Assembly (NCBI GenBank): GCA_964420405.1
Contig: CAYQTL010000007.1
Location: forward strand, 1-64,000
Source: CAYQTL01 sp964420405
GTDB lineage: Bacteria > Acidobacteriota > Thermoanaerobaculia > Thermoanaerobaculales > Sulfomarinibacteraceae
Direction of reading: 5' to 3'
DNA length: 64,000 nt
Shown: piece after piece, positions 51,104 through 60,925 of the stretch
Layout of the letters: every line of letters begins with the position of its first letter
How positions within the stretch are numbered: position 1 is the first letter of the stretch
Position numbers and translations under genes: made by a program
The notes under the pieces: generated by a model
Databases searched by the model: none
What the model was told of the DNA's origin: nothing
Seen by the model: only the letters and a program-made list of their open reading frames with translations

Positions 51104-51334
51104 CGTCGCGAGTCCACCCGGGCGCTGTGGGGCACGTTCGCCATCGCCATGGCGGTGGTCTACTCGCTGCTGGCCATCGCCTTCTCGAGCTACGTCCAGC
51201 CCCTGATCGTGATGGGTGCGATCCCGTTCGGGATCGTGTTCGCGACCTCGATCATCCTGCTGCTCGTCCCCTGTCTCTACATGGTCCTCGAGGACGTCAC
51301 CGTCCGGCTGACCGGCGAACCGGTCACGGGATGA
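51104..51334 (+). pseudogene. RND efflux pump, C-terminal remnant
   Basis: The segment LWGTFAIAMAVVYSLLAIAFSSYVQPLIVMGAIPFGIV matches the AcrB/MexB-type late membrane region. It jumps to FATSIILLLVPCLYMVLEDV, the usual C-terminal end of the pump. The roughly 60 residues between these two regions and the entire first 900 are missing, and there is no start codon. Together with the outer-membrane factor remnant it marks a dead efflux operon. Confidence 0.75.
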
Positions 51335-51369
51335 GCCGCACCGCCACCATCCCCCCGAACCGAGCGACC

Positions 51370-51427
51370 CTTCCGATCCCGCTCCAGAGGGTGGCCCCAC
51401 CATCGGGAACCGGAGCGGGATCGGAAG
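51370..51427. repeat. Perfect 16-bp inverted hexamer pair
   Basis: CTTCCGATCCCGCTCC (51370-51385) and its exact reverse complement (51412-51427) with a 26-nt loop. It lies between the RND remnant and the convergent MaoC gene, so it may also end transcription. Confidence 0.7.
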
Positions 51428-51440
51428 CAGGCCCCGCACC

Positions 51441-51893
51441 TCAGGTGCGCGGTCGCGGGGTGCGGGACGGCAGCTTGAGGACCGCCTCACCGTCGATCAC
51501 CACCGATGCGCCGACCCGCACCCGGGTCTCGAACTCGACCCGCCGCTTCTCCGGGATCAGCCCGGTGACCGTCACCTCGGCGACGAGGGTGTCCCCGATG
51601 CGCACCGGCGCCGTGAAGCGCAGATTCTGGCTGACATAGATCGCGCCGGGTCCGGGGAGCTTCGTCCCGAAGATCGCCGAGATCAGCGACGCCCCGAGCA
51701 TGCCGTGGGCGATCCGGCCGCCGAACCGCGTGGTGGCGGCGTACTCCTCGTCCAGGTGCAGCGGGTTCGTGTCCATCGACACCCCCGCGAACAGCGTGAT
51801 GTCCGCCTCGGTGACGGTCTTGCTGATCACCGCCGACATCCCCTCGTGGACGTCCTCGAAGACGTACCCGCCGAGCTCCGCGTCCCGTGTCAT
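51441..51893 (-). CDS. MaoC-family (R)-hydratase
   Basis: A hot-dog-fold enoyl-CoA hydratase-like enzyme, 150 residues. The hydratase-2 motif is present as FAGVSMDTNPLHLDEEYAATTRFGGRIAHGMLGASL, in which Asp and His are the catalytic pair (D-x-NPLH). It may hydrate a trans-2-enoyl-CoA to the R-3-hydroxyacyl-CoA. GGAGGGAGCGGG precedes the ATG. It is monocistronic as far as seen. Confidence 0.88.
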   Translation of the reverse strand: MTRDAELGGYVFEDVHEGMSAVISKTVTEADITLFAGVSMDTNPLHLDEEYAATTRFGGRIAHGMLGASLISAIFGTKLPGPGAIYVSQNLRFTAPVRIGDTLVAEVTVTGLIPEKRRVEFETRVRVGASVVIDGEAVLKLPSRTPRPRT

Positions 51894-51997
51894 CCCGCTC
51901 CCTCCTCTCGCCGCGGTCATACCACGTCCCGGCGGGTGCCGCCAGCCGCCCCGGGGCGGTCCCTGCCGCGGGGCCGACGCCCCGGAGGTTGCCGGTG

Positions 51998-53125
51998 TCA
52001 TCCCACCACCACACAGTTCCGGCCGGCGCGCTTGGCGCGGTACAGGGCGCGGTCCGCAGCGCGGACGACGTCGTCGGGTGTCCTGCGGACGGCGTTGGGC
52101 GAGGCGGCCCCGATGCTGACGGTCAGCGGCACCCGCCGGCCCACCGAGGGCGTCCTCCGGCGCGGCCGCCGCTCCGGCCGGATCGGGGACCGGACCACGA
52201 AGCCGCGATCTGCGATGGTCCGCCGGATCTGCTCCAGCGGCTCGGCCACGTCACGCACCGCCCGGCCCGGGAACAGCACCGCGAACTCCTCGCCGCCGTA
52301 CCGGTAGGCGCGTCCCCCGCCGGACACGGCAGCCAGCTCGGCGGCCACCAGCCGCAACGCCTGGTCGCCCGCGGCATGCCCCCAGCGGTCGTTGAAACGC
52401 TTGAACCGGTCGACGTCCACCATCGCCACCGTGTAGCGACCCCGCAACCGACGCAGGTGGTCGTCGAACGCCCGTCGGTTCGGAAGCGCCGTCAGGCGGT
52501 CCGAGAACGCCAGCAGGCGGCCGGTCTCCGCCAGCGTGACCACCAGCAGCGCCTGCGCGGCGCCCAGCACCAGCGGACGCTGCGACGCGAACGTCTCCGG
52601 CCCGAGCCGCGCCGCCGCGGCGGCCACCACAAGCCACGGTAGCGCGACGTCGAGCGGTCCCCGCCGCCACCACAGGGCGAGCGCCGACGCCGCACAGCAG
52701 CCGCCGGCGACGGCCGCCGGCGCCGACGCCAGCCGCGCCGGCCATCCCAGCGCCACGACCTCGGGCCAGAACCGCGCGAGCAGCGGCAGCGCGGCCCCTG
52801 CCGCCGCCACGTGGAGCAGGGCTCCGGGGTGCAGGAGCCGCCGCTCCGGGACCGCCGCCAACGCCGCCAGGAGCAGGCATGCCACCACGGTCACCGCGCC
52901 TTCGGGGCCACCCATCCGGTTCAGGGCGACCAGGACGACGGCGGCGGCGACCGCGCGATGCTGCGCGAACCGGATCGCGAGCAGCGCGACCGGGGCCGCG
53001 AGAAGCTCCGGCAGCAGGTCCACCGTCGCCGCGAGCTGCGGCGGCAGGCCGAGCCGTGCCGTCGCGACGACCACGACAGCGAGCACCACCGCCGCCAGCG
53101 TCGTCGCCCGCCCTCCCCTGTCCAC
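51998..53125 (-). CDS. Membrane-bound diguanylate cyclase (GGDEF)
   Basis: Makes c-di-GMP from two GTP. Residues 1-200 contain about six to eight hydrophobic segments. The GGDEF domain starts near residue 215 (DRLTALPNRRAFDDHL) and has the active-site GGEEF in YRYGGEEFAVLFPG. A degenerate-looking I-site region lies before it, so product inhibition is uncertain. The start chosen is GTG 53125: TACACT lies 6 nt upstream with no Shine-Dalgarno, so the message is leaderless. An ORF extension upstream to 53209 exists but is less likely. Confidence 0.9.
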   Translation of the reverse strand: MDRGGRATTLAAVVLAVVVVATARLGLPPQLAATVDLLPELLAAPVALLAIRFAQHRAVAAAVVLVALNRMGGPEGAVTVVACLLLAALAAVPERRLLHPGALLHVAAAGAALPLLARFWPEVVALGWPARLASAPAAVAGGCCAASALALWWRRGPLDVALPWLVVAAAAARLGPETFASQRPLVLGAAQALLVVTLAETGRLLAFSDRLTALPNRRAFDDHLRRLRGRYTVAMVDVDRFKRFNDRWGHAAGDQALRLVAAELAAVSGGGRAYRYGGEEFAVLFPGRAVRDVAEPLEQIRRTIADRGFVVRSPIRPERRPRRRTPSVGRRVPLTVSIGAASPNAVRRTPDDVVRAADRALYRAKRAGRNCVVVG

Positions 53126-53131
53126 CCACCG

Positions 53132-53137
53132 AGTGTA
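53132..53137 (-). promoter_or_regulatory. -10 box of the leaderless diguanylate cyclase gene
   Basis: TACACT on the minus strand, followed by CGGTGG (6 nt) and GTG. Confidence 0.5.
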
Positions 53138-53205
53138 GGCGCCTTCCCGGTTCCACGCCGTTATCCCCGACACGTTCCCGCGGGATCGGACGACCGCGGC
53201 CTCCG

Positions 53206-56200
53206 TCACCGCGCCGCGAGCGCCGCCCGCACTGCGGCGGCGAGACCGCCGATCGTGAACGGCTTCTGGAGGAAGTGCACGCCGCTCTCGAGCACGCCCT
53301 GGTGGGCGATGACGTTGGCCGTGTACCCCGACATGAACAGCACCCGCAGATCCGGACGTTCCTGCCGGAGGCGCTCCGCGAGCGTCCGACCGTCCATTTC
53401 CGGCATCACCACGTCGGTGACCAGAAGCTGCACGTCGCCGTCCCTCGACGCTGCGAGCGCCAGCGCCTCCCCCGGCCCCGCCGCGGGGATCACGGCGTAG
53501 CCCAATCCCTCGAGCATCTCCGCGATCACCGCGAGGATCGACGGATCGTCCTCCACCAGCAGGATCGTCCCGTCAGGAGCGTCGACAGCGGCGGCCGGAG
53601 CGGCCGGCCGCTCATCGCGCCCGGGCCCCTCCTGCACCCCGTGCCGTGGCAGGTAGATCGTGAACGTGGTGCCGACGCCGGGCTCGCTGGAGACGTTCAC
53701 GAACCCGCCATTCTGTCTGACGATGCCGTACACCGTCGCGAGGCCGAGCCCGGTGCCCTCGCCGACGGGCTTGGTGGTGAAGAACGGCTCGAAGGCGCTG
53801 CCGAGGGTCGGCGCGTCCATGCCGCAGCCGTCGTCGCTGACCGCCAGCATCACGTACTCGCCCGGCGGGATCCCCGGGTGGGCGCGGCCGCAGGTTTCGT
53901 CCAGGGTGACGTCGGCGGTCTCGATGGTGACCCTTCCCACCCCTGCGATGGCGTCCCTGGAGTTGACGCACAGATTGGTGAGGATCTGGTCGACCTGGGA
54001 GGGGTCGATGAGAACCTCGCCCGAAGCGGCTCCCGGTCGCCACGCAAGGTCGATGTTCTCACCGATCAGCCGCGCCAGCATCGACAGCATCCGCTCCACG
54101 GTGTCGTTCAGGTCGAGCCGCCGCGGCGCGATCGGCTGCTTGCGCGCGAAGCCGAGCAGCTGGCGGGTGATCTCGGCGGAGCGGCGCGCCCCGGCGAGGA
54201 TCTCGTCGACGTCGGCGCGGACCGGGTGGTCGTCCGCGAGCCGCGACCGCGCCAGCTCGGCCTTGCCGATGATCACCGTCAGCATGTTGTTGTAGTCGTG
54301 GGCGACGCCGCCGGCGAGACGGCCGACCGACTCGATCTTCTGGGACTGCAGCAGCCGCTCCTCCAGGGCGCGGCGCTCGGTGATGTCCTGGAAGGCCCCC
54401 TGCACGCGCACGATCCGTCCGTCGAGGCCGCGCACCGCCTCGCCCATGGTCCGCACCCACACCCGCCGCCCCGTGGCCGTCACGATCTGCAGCTCCTCGT
54501 CGTAGGGCACCCCCTCCTCGGCACAGGCCCGGAACGCCTCGGTGATCCTGTCCCGGTACTCCGGTGCGTAGAACCCGATCCCCTCCTCGACCGTCGGCGA
54601 GCACCCGGCCGGCATCTCGTGGATCGCGGCCACCTCGTCCGACCACTCCACCCGGGTGGCCGGCAGCTCCACGCTCCATCCGCCGAGCCGGACGAGCTGG
54701 CCCGCCATGCGCAGCAGCCGGTCGCGCTCCTCGAGGGCGAGGAGGGCGCGATTGCGCTCCGTGACGTCCGCCGCCATGCTGATGGCCAGGGGCCGGCCGT
54801 CGCGCAGGGTGCCGATCCGGTTCGAGGCGAAATCCCACACCCTCGCCTCGCCGTCACGGCACACGATCTCGAACTCCCCCTGCTGCAGCCTGCCGTCGAC
54901 CGCGAACGTGCGGGCGATCGCCGCCTCGAGCTCCCCCTCGCGGCCCGGACAGGCCAGCCCGACCCACTCGCCGATCGACGTCAGCTCGTCCTCGCGGTAG
55001 CCCGTGATCTCCGTCCAGCCCCGGCTGATCGCCAGCACCTCGCCGTCGCCGGCGTGCATCATGATGGGGAACGGCGCCTCGGCCACCGCACGCCGGAACC
55101 GCTCCTCGCTCTCGCGCACCTCGGCGGTCCGGCGCTGGACCTGCCGGCGCAGCAGTCGCAGCCACAGGAACACCAGCACCAGCACGACGAGGAGCGACCC
55201 CACCACCAGCGCCGAGCGTCGCAGCGCGTCGCCGAGCGTCACCTCCCGCGGCTGGTAGATCCCCATCCAGCGGTCGTAGACACGGCGGTACTCGCCGCTC
55301 TCCTCGACCACCCGGAGACCCTCGCTGAGCTGCGCCAGCAACGCCTTGTGGCCGTTCGGCACGGCGTAGCAGTACTCCGGGGACAGCAGCGCCTCGCGCC
55401 CGACGTCGACGTCTGACCAGCCGGTGTCCTCGATCCAGTACAGCGCGTTCGCCCGGGCGACGAGCGCACAGCCGGCCGATCCCTCCCGCACGGCACGCAG
55501 CGCGTCCTCCTGGGTCTCCAGAGCGAGCACGTCCTCGCCGAAACCGGCGGCGATGAGCGCATCGTGGGCGATGTCGCCGCGTTGTGCGGCGGCCCGCACC
55601 CCGGCGCACTCGGCGACGGTGGCCGGCAGGCGCTCGCCGCGGGGCACCACCCCCACGTAGTGGACCGCCGTGTGCGGCGGCGTGAAGTCGACCTCCCGAT
55701 CCCGGTCGGGCGAGGAGAACATCCCCTGGAGCGCGTCCACCTCGCCGCGCTCCAACGCCTCACGCACCTCGGCCCAGGGGCCGAGGCGGATCTCCACGTC
55801 GACGCCGGTCGCCCGGGCGATCGCACGCGTCAGGTCGACGTTGAGGCCGGCGGGTCGCCCCTCGTGGTCGAGGAACTCGAACGGCGGGAAGTCGTGGTCG
55901 CCTCCGACCACGATGCGACGATCCGGGGGGAGCTCGAGCGCGGCGAACCACTCGGCGTGCAGCCGCCGGAAGGTGCCGTCGGCGATCACCAGCGCGAGAC
56001 CCTCGTTGAGCAGCGCGAGCGTCTCCCGGTCGCCCTCCCGGACCGCGAAGCAGAGCTCCTGCCGAAGCTCCTCGAGCGGCCGGTTGACCACCTCCAGACC
56101 GTCCAGCTCGAGCTCGTCGAGCAACCGGAGGGCGACCAGCCGCTGCATCACCACCGCGTCGTGACGGCCTGCGGCGAGCTCGAGCAGGGCGTGCTCGTAG

Positions 56201-56757
56201 CTCGGCGTGGTGTGGATCCGAATCCCCAGCCGCGTGCGGCGCAACAGCTCCTCGGCGTTGTCCCCCGCCATCGCCACCACGTCCCGGCCCCGCAGGTCCT
56301 CGAGCATGCGGACGTCGTCCGTCCCATCGCGGACGACGATCGCCCCGTACAGCGTCATGTAGGGTACCGTGAAGTCGAAGAGCAGCTCGCGTTCCGGGGT
56401 ACGTCCGACCAGTGGCAGCGCCTCGACCTCCCCCTCCTCGAGCCACCCCCGCACCTCCGCCCAGGAGCCCGTCCGGAAGATGACCTCGCGGTCCATGACG
56501 CGAAGCGCCGCCCGCAGCAGCTCCACCGAGAAGCCGGCCGCACGCCCGTCGGGATCGACGAACGAGAACGGCGGGTAGGCGACCTCGGCAGCCGAACGGA
56601 GCTGCGACGGGCCCTCGGATGCCGACACCGGTGCCCCGGCCACCACGAGGGCGAGCGCCGCACCCACCGCGATCGCCCGCAGCACGGCCCGCGTGGAGCA
56701 CCCGATCCGCGGTCCGCGACCTCGCACCGCAGGCGCGTTCGGAGAATGGTCCGTCAC
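53206..56757 (-). CDS. Hybrid histidine kinase with two periplasmic solute-binding domains, two PAS domains and a receiver
   Basis: A 1183-residue protein. Residues about 30-275 and 280-505 are two SBP_bac_3-type (amino-acid-binding-like) domains in the periplasm, after a signal anchor. A membrane helix lies near residues 520-545. Two PAS domains follow (ESEERFRRAVAEAPFPI and the segment after ALEERDRLLRMAGQL), then the phosphoacceptor motif GGVAHDYNNMLTVIIG. The ATP-binding domain has LCVNSRDAIAG, SDDGCGMDA and GEGTGLGLATV. The C-terminal receiver has LLVTDVVMPEMDG with the phospho-Asp. No separate output gene is nearby, so the receiver could act on another protein. The ligand is unknown. 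Confidence 0.9.
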   Translation of the reverse strand: MTDHSPNAPAVRGRGPRIGCSTRAVLRAIAVGAALALVVAGAPVSASEGPSQLRSAAEVAYPPFSFVDPDGRAAGFSVELLRAALRVMDREVIFRTGSWAEVRGWLEEGEVEALPLVGRTPERELLFDFTVPYMTLYGAIVVRDGTDDVRMLEDLRGRDVVAMAGDNAEELLRRTRLGIRIHTTPSYEHALLELAAGRHDAVVMQRLVALRLLDELELDGLEVVNRPLEELRQELCFAVREGDRETLALLNEGLALVIADGTFRRLHAEWFAALELPPDRRIVVGGDHDFPPFEFLDHEGRPAGLNVDLTRAIARATGVDVEIRLGPWAEVREALERGEVDALQGMFSSPDRDREVDFTPPHTAVHYVGVVPRGERLPATVAECAGVRAAAQRGDIAHDALIAAGFGEDVLALETQEDALRAVREGSAGCALVARANALYWIEDTGWSDVDVGREALLSPEYCYAVPNGHKALLAQLSEGLRVVEESGEYRRVYDRWMGIYQPREVTLGDALRRSALVVGSLLVVLVLVFLWLRLLRRQVQRRTAEVRESEERFRRAVAEAPFPIMMHAGDGEVLAISRGWTEITGYREDELTSIGEWVGLACPGREGELEAAIARTFAVDGRLQQGEFEIVCRDGEARVWDFASNRIGTLRDGRPLAISMAADVTERNRALLALEERDRLLRMAGQLVRLGGWSVELPATRVEWSDEVAAIHEMPAGCSPTVEEGIGFYAPEYRDRITEAFRACAEEGVPYDEELQIVTATGRRVWVRTMGEAVRGLDGRIVRVQGAFQDITERRALEERLLQSQKIESVGRLAGGVAHDYNNMLTVIIGKAELARSRLADDHPVRADVDEILAGARRSAEITRQLLGFARKQPIAPRRLDLNDTVERMLSMLARLIGENIDLAWRPGAASGEVLIDPSQVDQILTNLCVNSRDAIAGVGRVTIETADVTLDETCGRAHPGIPPGEYVMLAVSDDGCGMDAPTLGSAFEPFFTTKPVGEGTGLGLATVYGIVRQNGGFVNVSSEPGVGTTFTIYLPRHGVQEGPGRDERPAAPAAAVDAPDGTILLVEDDPSILAVIAEMLEGLGYAVIPAAGPGEALALAASRDGDVQLLVTDVVMPEMDGRTLAERLRQERPDLRVLFMSGYTANVIAHQGVLESGVHFLQKPFTIGGLAAAVRAALAAR

Positions 56758-56913
56758 CTCGAGTGTCCCCCTCCCATCGTCCCTGACGGGCGTCGGATGT
56801 CAAGTCGCGGTCGGCGTCAGCGGCGTACGTCTCATCGGGATCGGCTTTCCCGTCGTCGCCGCCCTCGCCACGCCGGGATGGCCGTGGTACACAGCTCGGC
56901 GGAGGAGGTCGTC

Positions 56914-57573
56914 GTGCGCCGACCGCAGCTGCTGGTCTTCGACCTGGACGGAACCCTGGTGGACTCGTTCCCGGGCATCCACCGCGCCCTCGGGCTGGCC
57001 CTCGCGGAGCTGGGCCGGCCGCCGCGGGACCTGGGGTGGGTGCGGCGGCACGTCGGACGAGGCGTCCGCGCGCTGATGGTCGACGCCGCGGACGGGCTCG
57101 ACCCCGACCATCTCCTCGAGCGGTTCCGGCTGCACTACGACGCCGTCGTCCTCGAGCAGACGCCGGCGTACCCGGGCGTCGGCGACATGCTCGCGGCCCT
57201 CGCGCCGGCCCACCTGCTGGCGATCGCCTCCAACAAGCCGCACCGCTGGGTCGCTGGCCTCATCGAGCACCTCGGGTGGAGCCCGCTCTTCGCGGCGGTG
57301 GCGGACCCGGAGACGGCCGGCGTCCACAAGCCCGATCCGTCGATGGTGCTGGCAGTCCTCCGCCGGCTCGGGGTCGCCCCGGAGCGCGCGTTGCTGGTGG
57401 GGGACATGCCGATCGACGCCCGGACGGGCCGCAACGCCGGGGTGCCGGTGGTCGGGGTCACCACCGGCGTCGCCGACGAGGCGACGCTGCGGCAGGCCGG
57501 CTGCATCGCGGTGCTCGACAGCGCCGCCTCGTTGCCGGCCTGGCTGGACAGGATCGCTGCGCCGCCGGCGTAG
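56914..57573 (+). CDS. gph: Phosphoglycolate phosphatase-like HAD hydrolase
   Basis: HAD phosphatase of about 219 residues that probably salvages 2-phosphoglycolate. The nucleophile motif is FDLDGTLVDSFPG, the second motif is ASNKPHRW, and the Mg motif is GDMPIDARTGRNAG. A Lys in AGVHKPDPSM belongs to the standard third motif. GTG 56914 is chosen because GGAGGAGG precedes it; ATG 56878 would add twelve residues. It is divergent from the hybrid kinase gene. Confidence 0.85.
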   Translation: MRRPQLLVFDLDGTLVDSFPGIHRALGLALAELGRPPRDLGWVRRHVGRGVRALMVDAADGLDPDHLLERFRLHYDAVVLEQTPAYPGVGDMLAALAPAHLLAIASNKPHRWVAGLIEHLGWSPLFAAVADPETAGVHKPDPSMVLAVLRRLGVAPERALLVGDMPIDARTGRNAGVPVVGVTTGVADEATLRQAGCIAVLDSAASLPAWLDRIAAPPA

Positions 57574-57591
57574 CCGAAGGGGCCGGCGGGC

Positions 57592-57942
57592 TCACCGGTC
57601 CCGTGCCGGCAGGCCGTAGTCGACCTTGCAGCCACACCCGTCCCACATCCGCTCGTAGGTCGCCAGCCGGTCCTCGACGAACGCCTCCGCCGCCTCCCGC
57701 GTGTCGACCCTGCGAACCAGGACGTCGCCTTCCGGAGTCTGCTCCTGGACGAGCGTCAGCCCGTCCACGGCGAGGATCCGGATCCGCCCGGCGAGGCAGG
57801 TGTCGACATCGCGCTGGATCTCCGAGGCCTCGAGCAGGACCGGGAGGTCGACGTCGTCGAACACCACCAGCGCCCGTGCACGCAGCTCCTCCACCATGGA
57901 CGCCGCTCTGCGACCGTTCGTGCCCGATCGCGAATCCGCCAT
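57592..57942 (-). CDS. Hypothetical 116-aa protein
   Basis: No family recognised. Acidic, with a beta-alpha-looking pattern (RALVVFDDVDLPVLLEASEIQRDVDT) and two neighbouring Cys near the C-terminus (WDGCGCKVDY). GGAGGAGGTGG precedes the ATG. It is convergent with the phosphatase gene (18 nt apart). Nothing in the neighbourhood gives its role. Confidence 0.6.
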   Translation of the reverse strand: MADSRSGTNGRRAASMVEELRARALVVFDDVDLPVLLEASEIQRDVDTCLAGRIRILAVDGLTLVQEQTPEGDVLVRRVDTREAAEAFVEDRLATYERMWDGCGCKVDYGLPARDR

Positions 57943-57995
57943 CAGCGACCACCTCCTCCCGCGAGCCCCCACGGACCCCTTCAGCCTACCCCCGG

Positions 57996-58022
57996 GCGTG
58001 CCGGGGACGGGAACGGGGCGGA
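57996..58022. repeat. Short GGGACGGGAACGGGGC block
   Basis: A single GGGAACGGGG-type hexamer block between two minus-strand small genes, without a clear inverted partner. Confidence 0.3.
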
Positions 58023-58052
58023 TCACCGATGCGGCCCGCCCCGCCGGTCCCT

Positions 58053-58241
58053 TCAGTCGTTGCGGGTGAACGGTACGTCGCCGCACCGCCAACAGCCCTG
58101 CGTCTCCAGATCGCCGCCTTCGTCGACGTCGGCGTCGCACAGCCAGGTGCAGCCGTCCTCCGCCACCACGACCTTCATCGGCCGCGCCGCCGCGTGGGGC
58201 TCCATCCCGACATACAGGGTGTCACCGTGCCTCACGTCCAT
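58053..58241 (-). CDS. Small Cys-rich protein (62 aa)
   Basis: Contains four Cys: CTWLC in the middle and CWRC near the end, after an N-terminal MDVRHGDTLYVG segment, suggesting a small zinc- or iron-binding ribbon. The ATG follows AGGAGG with 8-nt spacing, so it is probably translated. The family is unknown to me. It is divergent from the sigma54 activator gene. Confidence 0.6.
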   Translation of the reverse strand: MDVRHGDTLYVGMEPHAAARPMKVVVAEDGCTWLCDADVDEGGDLETQGCWRCGDVPFTRND

Positions 58242-58453
58242 GACCCGATCCTCCTTGGTGCTTCGTCGCGCCGGCCGGCCCGGTCGCCGGCCTCTGGTCC
58301 GCGCGTGTTCACGACCCGTGCCAGCATCCGCCGGCATCCCGGATCCTGGACCGCAAGGTGCTCTTCCAATGCTCCTTGAGCAGCAACCCGCGCGACCGGG
58401 GAGGGCCCCGGCCATGAGCCCGACCGATGCGTCGGTGCTACGATGCGGGTGGC

Positions 58454-58504
58454 ATGAGTGGCGGATTCGATCCGGTGCGGGTGGCGCCGCTCCACTCGGA
58501 GTGA
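58454..58504 (+). CDS. 16-codon upstream open reading frame
   Basis: MSGGFDPVRVAPLHSE, starting at an ATG 9 nt after TACGAT (58439-58444) and ending in a TGA that overlaps the GTG of the sigma54 activator gene (GTGA). It could be a leader peptide that couples translation to the downstream gene. The peptide has no similarity known to me. Confidence 0.3.
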   Translation: MSGGFDPVRVAPLHSE

Positions 58505-58506
58505 CG

Positions 58507-59916
<1,410 letters not shown>

Positions 59917-60022
59917 CCCGGCGGCGGGGGACGAGGCCCCCGCGGGCCGCGCTCCGCCCATCTCCCGCCCGCCCGGGCGTCGCGGCCCGCCGGAACGCTC
60001 GCCCGGCCGCGGACCGACGCCG

Positions 60023-60925
60023 ATGAGCGGCGAGGCCCGCGCCGGGGTGGCGTTCGCCGCCGGGGCGTTCCTCGTCTGGGGGTTCTCGCCGGTCTACTGG
60101 AAGCTCCTCAAGCCGGTTCCGGCGGTGGAGCTGCTCGCCCACCGGATCGTGTGGGCGCTGGTGGTCGTGGCGGTCTGGATGACGGTCCGCCGCCGCTGGA
60201 CGGAGCTCCGGACGGCGCTCCGCAGCGGCCGCACCATCCTGGCGCTGGCGGCGTCCACGGCCCTGATCGCCGTCAACTGGGGCCTGTTCATCTACGCCGT
60301 CAACAGTGACCGTGTGCTGTCCACCTCGCTCGGCTACTACATCAACCCCCTGGTGAGCGTGCTGCTCGGCCTGGTGGTGCTCCGCGAGCGGCTCAACCGT
60401 CCCCAGTCGGTAGCCGTCGGCCTCGCCGCGATCGCGGTCACGGTGCTCACCGTGCGCCTCGGCCAGCTTCCGTGGATCTCCCTCGCGCTGGCGTTCACCT
60501 TCGGAATGTACGGGCTGGTCCGCAAGGTCGTGGCGGCCGACGCGGTGGTCGGCCTGACCTTCGAGACCGCGGCGCTGGCACCGTTCGCGGCCGCGTTCCT
60601 CGGCGTCCTCGAGCTCCGCGGCTCCGGCGCCCTCGGACATCACGGGGTGACGACCGACCTGCTGCTCGCCGCGTCGGGTGCGATCACCGCCGTGCCGCTC
60701 GTGCTGTTCACGCTCGGCGCCCGTCGCCTGCCCCTGTCGACGGTCGGGCTGCTGCAGTACATCGCACCCACGTGCACGTTCCTGTTCGCGGTGTTCGTGT
60801 GGGGCGAGCCGTTCACCGTCGCCCACGGCGTCGCCTTCGCCCTGATCTGGACCGCGCTGGCGCTGTACACGGCGGATCTCCGCACGAGGCTCCGGCGGGC
60901 GACGCGCGTCACTCCAGACCGCTGA
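60023..60925 (+). CDS. rarD: RarD/EamA-family permease
   Basis: Inner-membrane transporter of the RarD subfamily, 300 residues and about ten membrane segments. The N-terminal GAFLVWGFSPVYWKLLKPV, LLAHRIVWALVVV and LIAVNWGLFIYAVNSDRVLSTSLGYYINPL are RarD hallmarks. The second half ends with GLLQYIAPTCTFLFAVFVWGE. Substrate unknown (chloramphenicol resistance is reported for one homologue). The last 17 bp overlap the convergent esterase gene. Confidence 0.9.
   Translation: MSGEARAGVAFAAGAFLVWGFSPVYWKLLKPVPAVELLAHRIVWALVVVAVWMTVRRRWTELRTALRSGRTILALAASTALIAVNWGLFIYAVNSDRVLSTSLGYYINPLVSVLLGLVVLRERLNRPQSVAVGLAAIAVTVLTVRLGQLPWISLALAFTFGMYGLVRKVVAADAVVGLTFETAALAPFAAAFLGVLELRGSGALGHHGVTTDLLLAASGAITAVPLVLFTLGARRLPLSTVGLLQYIAPTCTFLFAVFVWGEPFTVAHGVAFALIWTALALYTADLRTRLRRATRVTPDR

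Noticed and set aside
49130..51490. A 786-codon minus-strand frame through the CNNM gene and the RND remnant
   Set aside because: It covers real genes on the other strand and several unrelated spacers; composition is His/Arg/Gln-rich as expected of an antisense frame.
52879..55416. Long plus-strand frame opposite the hybrid kinase and the diguanylate cyclase
   Set aside because: It is antisense to well-recognised domains and shows no family similarity.
58347..58362. TGGACCGCAAGGTGCT as a sigma54 promoter
   Set aside because: GG-N10-GC spacing is correct, but half of the consensus bases differ and no leader leads clearly to the activator gene. Kept only as an aside in a finding.
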